DNA from: Bacteroidia bacterium
Lineage (GTDB): Bacteria; Bacteroidota; Bacteroidia; JAESSM01; NORP286
Direction: 5' to 3'
DNA length: 6,028 bases
Assembly (NCBI GenBank): GCA_016764115.1
Contig: JAESSM010000089.1
Coordinates: forward strand, 1 to 6,028
The position numbers and the translations under genes were made by a program. Below, piece by piece: positions 5,758-6,028 of the stretch. Below the pieces are notes generated by a model. The model did not search any database, was not told where the DNA came from, and was given only the letters and a program-made list of their open reading frames with translations. The first letter of the stretch is position 1; every line of letters begins with the position of its first letter.

Positions 5758-6028
5758 ATGATTCCAAACGGCATAAAATCTGAACTTTACATAGATCATA
5801 TCGTGCTGACAGTTAGCAATATCGAAAGGACAAGGGACTTTTACATCAAAATATTTGGCGACCATGTCCACTATGACGAGCACTCTATTATGTACTATGT
5901 TGGTGAGACAAAATTGTTTTTGGTTCTGCCATGCGGTACATTACCAAAAGATGACAAGTTTGACTCCAACAGAATAGGACTTGATCATTTTGCATTTGGA
6001 GTACGGACACTAGATAACTTAAAGGAAA
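5758..6028 (+). CDS. VOC-family protein, glyoxalase/bleomycin-resistance fold (3'-truncated)
   Basis: An ATG at 5758 opens a frame that reads 90 codons to the window edge without a stop. The N-terminal half of a VOC module is clear: the first strand YIDHIVLTVSNIERTRDFY with likely metal ligand H14, the helix ending in IFGDHV, then MYYVGETKLFLVL. The second strand, GLDHFAFGV, carries H77. VOC proteins usually build a metal site from such His/Glu residues on paired beta-alpha-beta-beta-beta modules; members include glyoxalase I, dioxygenases and fosfomycin or bleomycin resistance proteins. The substrate cannot be assigned from half a protein. It starts 20 nt after the mscS-like stop and could share its transcript. 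Confidence 0.85.
   Translation, partial: MIPNGIKSELYIDHIVLTVSNIERTRDFYIKIFGDHVHYDEHSIMYYVGETKLFLVLPCGTLPKDDKFDSNRIGLDHFAFGVRTLDNLKE

Noticed and set aside
5668..5883. 71-codon open frame on the minus strand across the mscS-like/VOC junction
   Set aside because: It overlaps the end of one solid gene and the start of another on the opposite strand, and shows no motif.

Overview
The window looks like a low-G+C Bacteroidota chromosome fragment, probably Flavobacteriia, Cytophagia or a close relative. The evidence is a C-terminal type IX secretion (T9SS) sorting domain on the first protein, A-rich translation starts with no clear Shine-Dalgarno sequence, a MORN-repeat lipoprotein, and the general base composition. 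Nothing in the window fixes the genus. All supported genes are on the + strand, and both end genes run off the window.

Layout. (1) Positions 2-1249 hold the 3' part of a large secreted protein: three 56-residue beta-propeller-like repeats, two 50-residue cysteine-paired repeats, an Ig-like stretch and a T9SS sorting tail. (2) Positions 1322-2029 encode a lipoprotein with six MORN-like units at an exact 24-residue spacing. (3) Positions 2056-2985 encode a zinc-independent MDR-type NAD(P)H oxidoreductase. (4) A 194-bp intergenic stretch follows, most of which can fold into a long imperfect palindrome. (5) Positions 3180-4165 hold a tight pair, a DUF1697 protein and an SRPBCC/AHSA1-like protein. 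(6) Positions 4231-4794 encode a DinB-fold protein with an intact histidine triad, followed by a second strong hairpin. (7) Positions 4868-5737 encode a small MscS-type mechanosensitive channel. (8) From 5758 to the window end is the start of a VOC (glyoxalase/bleomycin-resistance fold) protein.

The genes do not form a recognisable pathway. From about 2056 onward the window is a run of small stand-alone genes of the kind often found in accessory regions (MDR, DUF1697, SRPBCC, DinB, VOC). Three of the junctions carry foldable sequence. The most interesting idea is that these foldable spacers are related and mark gene-cassette-like or repeat-mediated assembly. The sequence supports the folds themselves; the shared origin and any mobility are inference. 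No integrase, transposase, CRISPR array, tRNA or rRNA is visible. No convincing promoter or intrinsic terminator was found.
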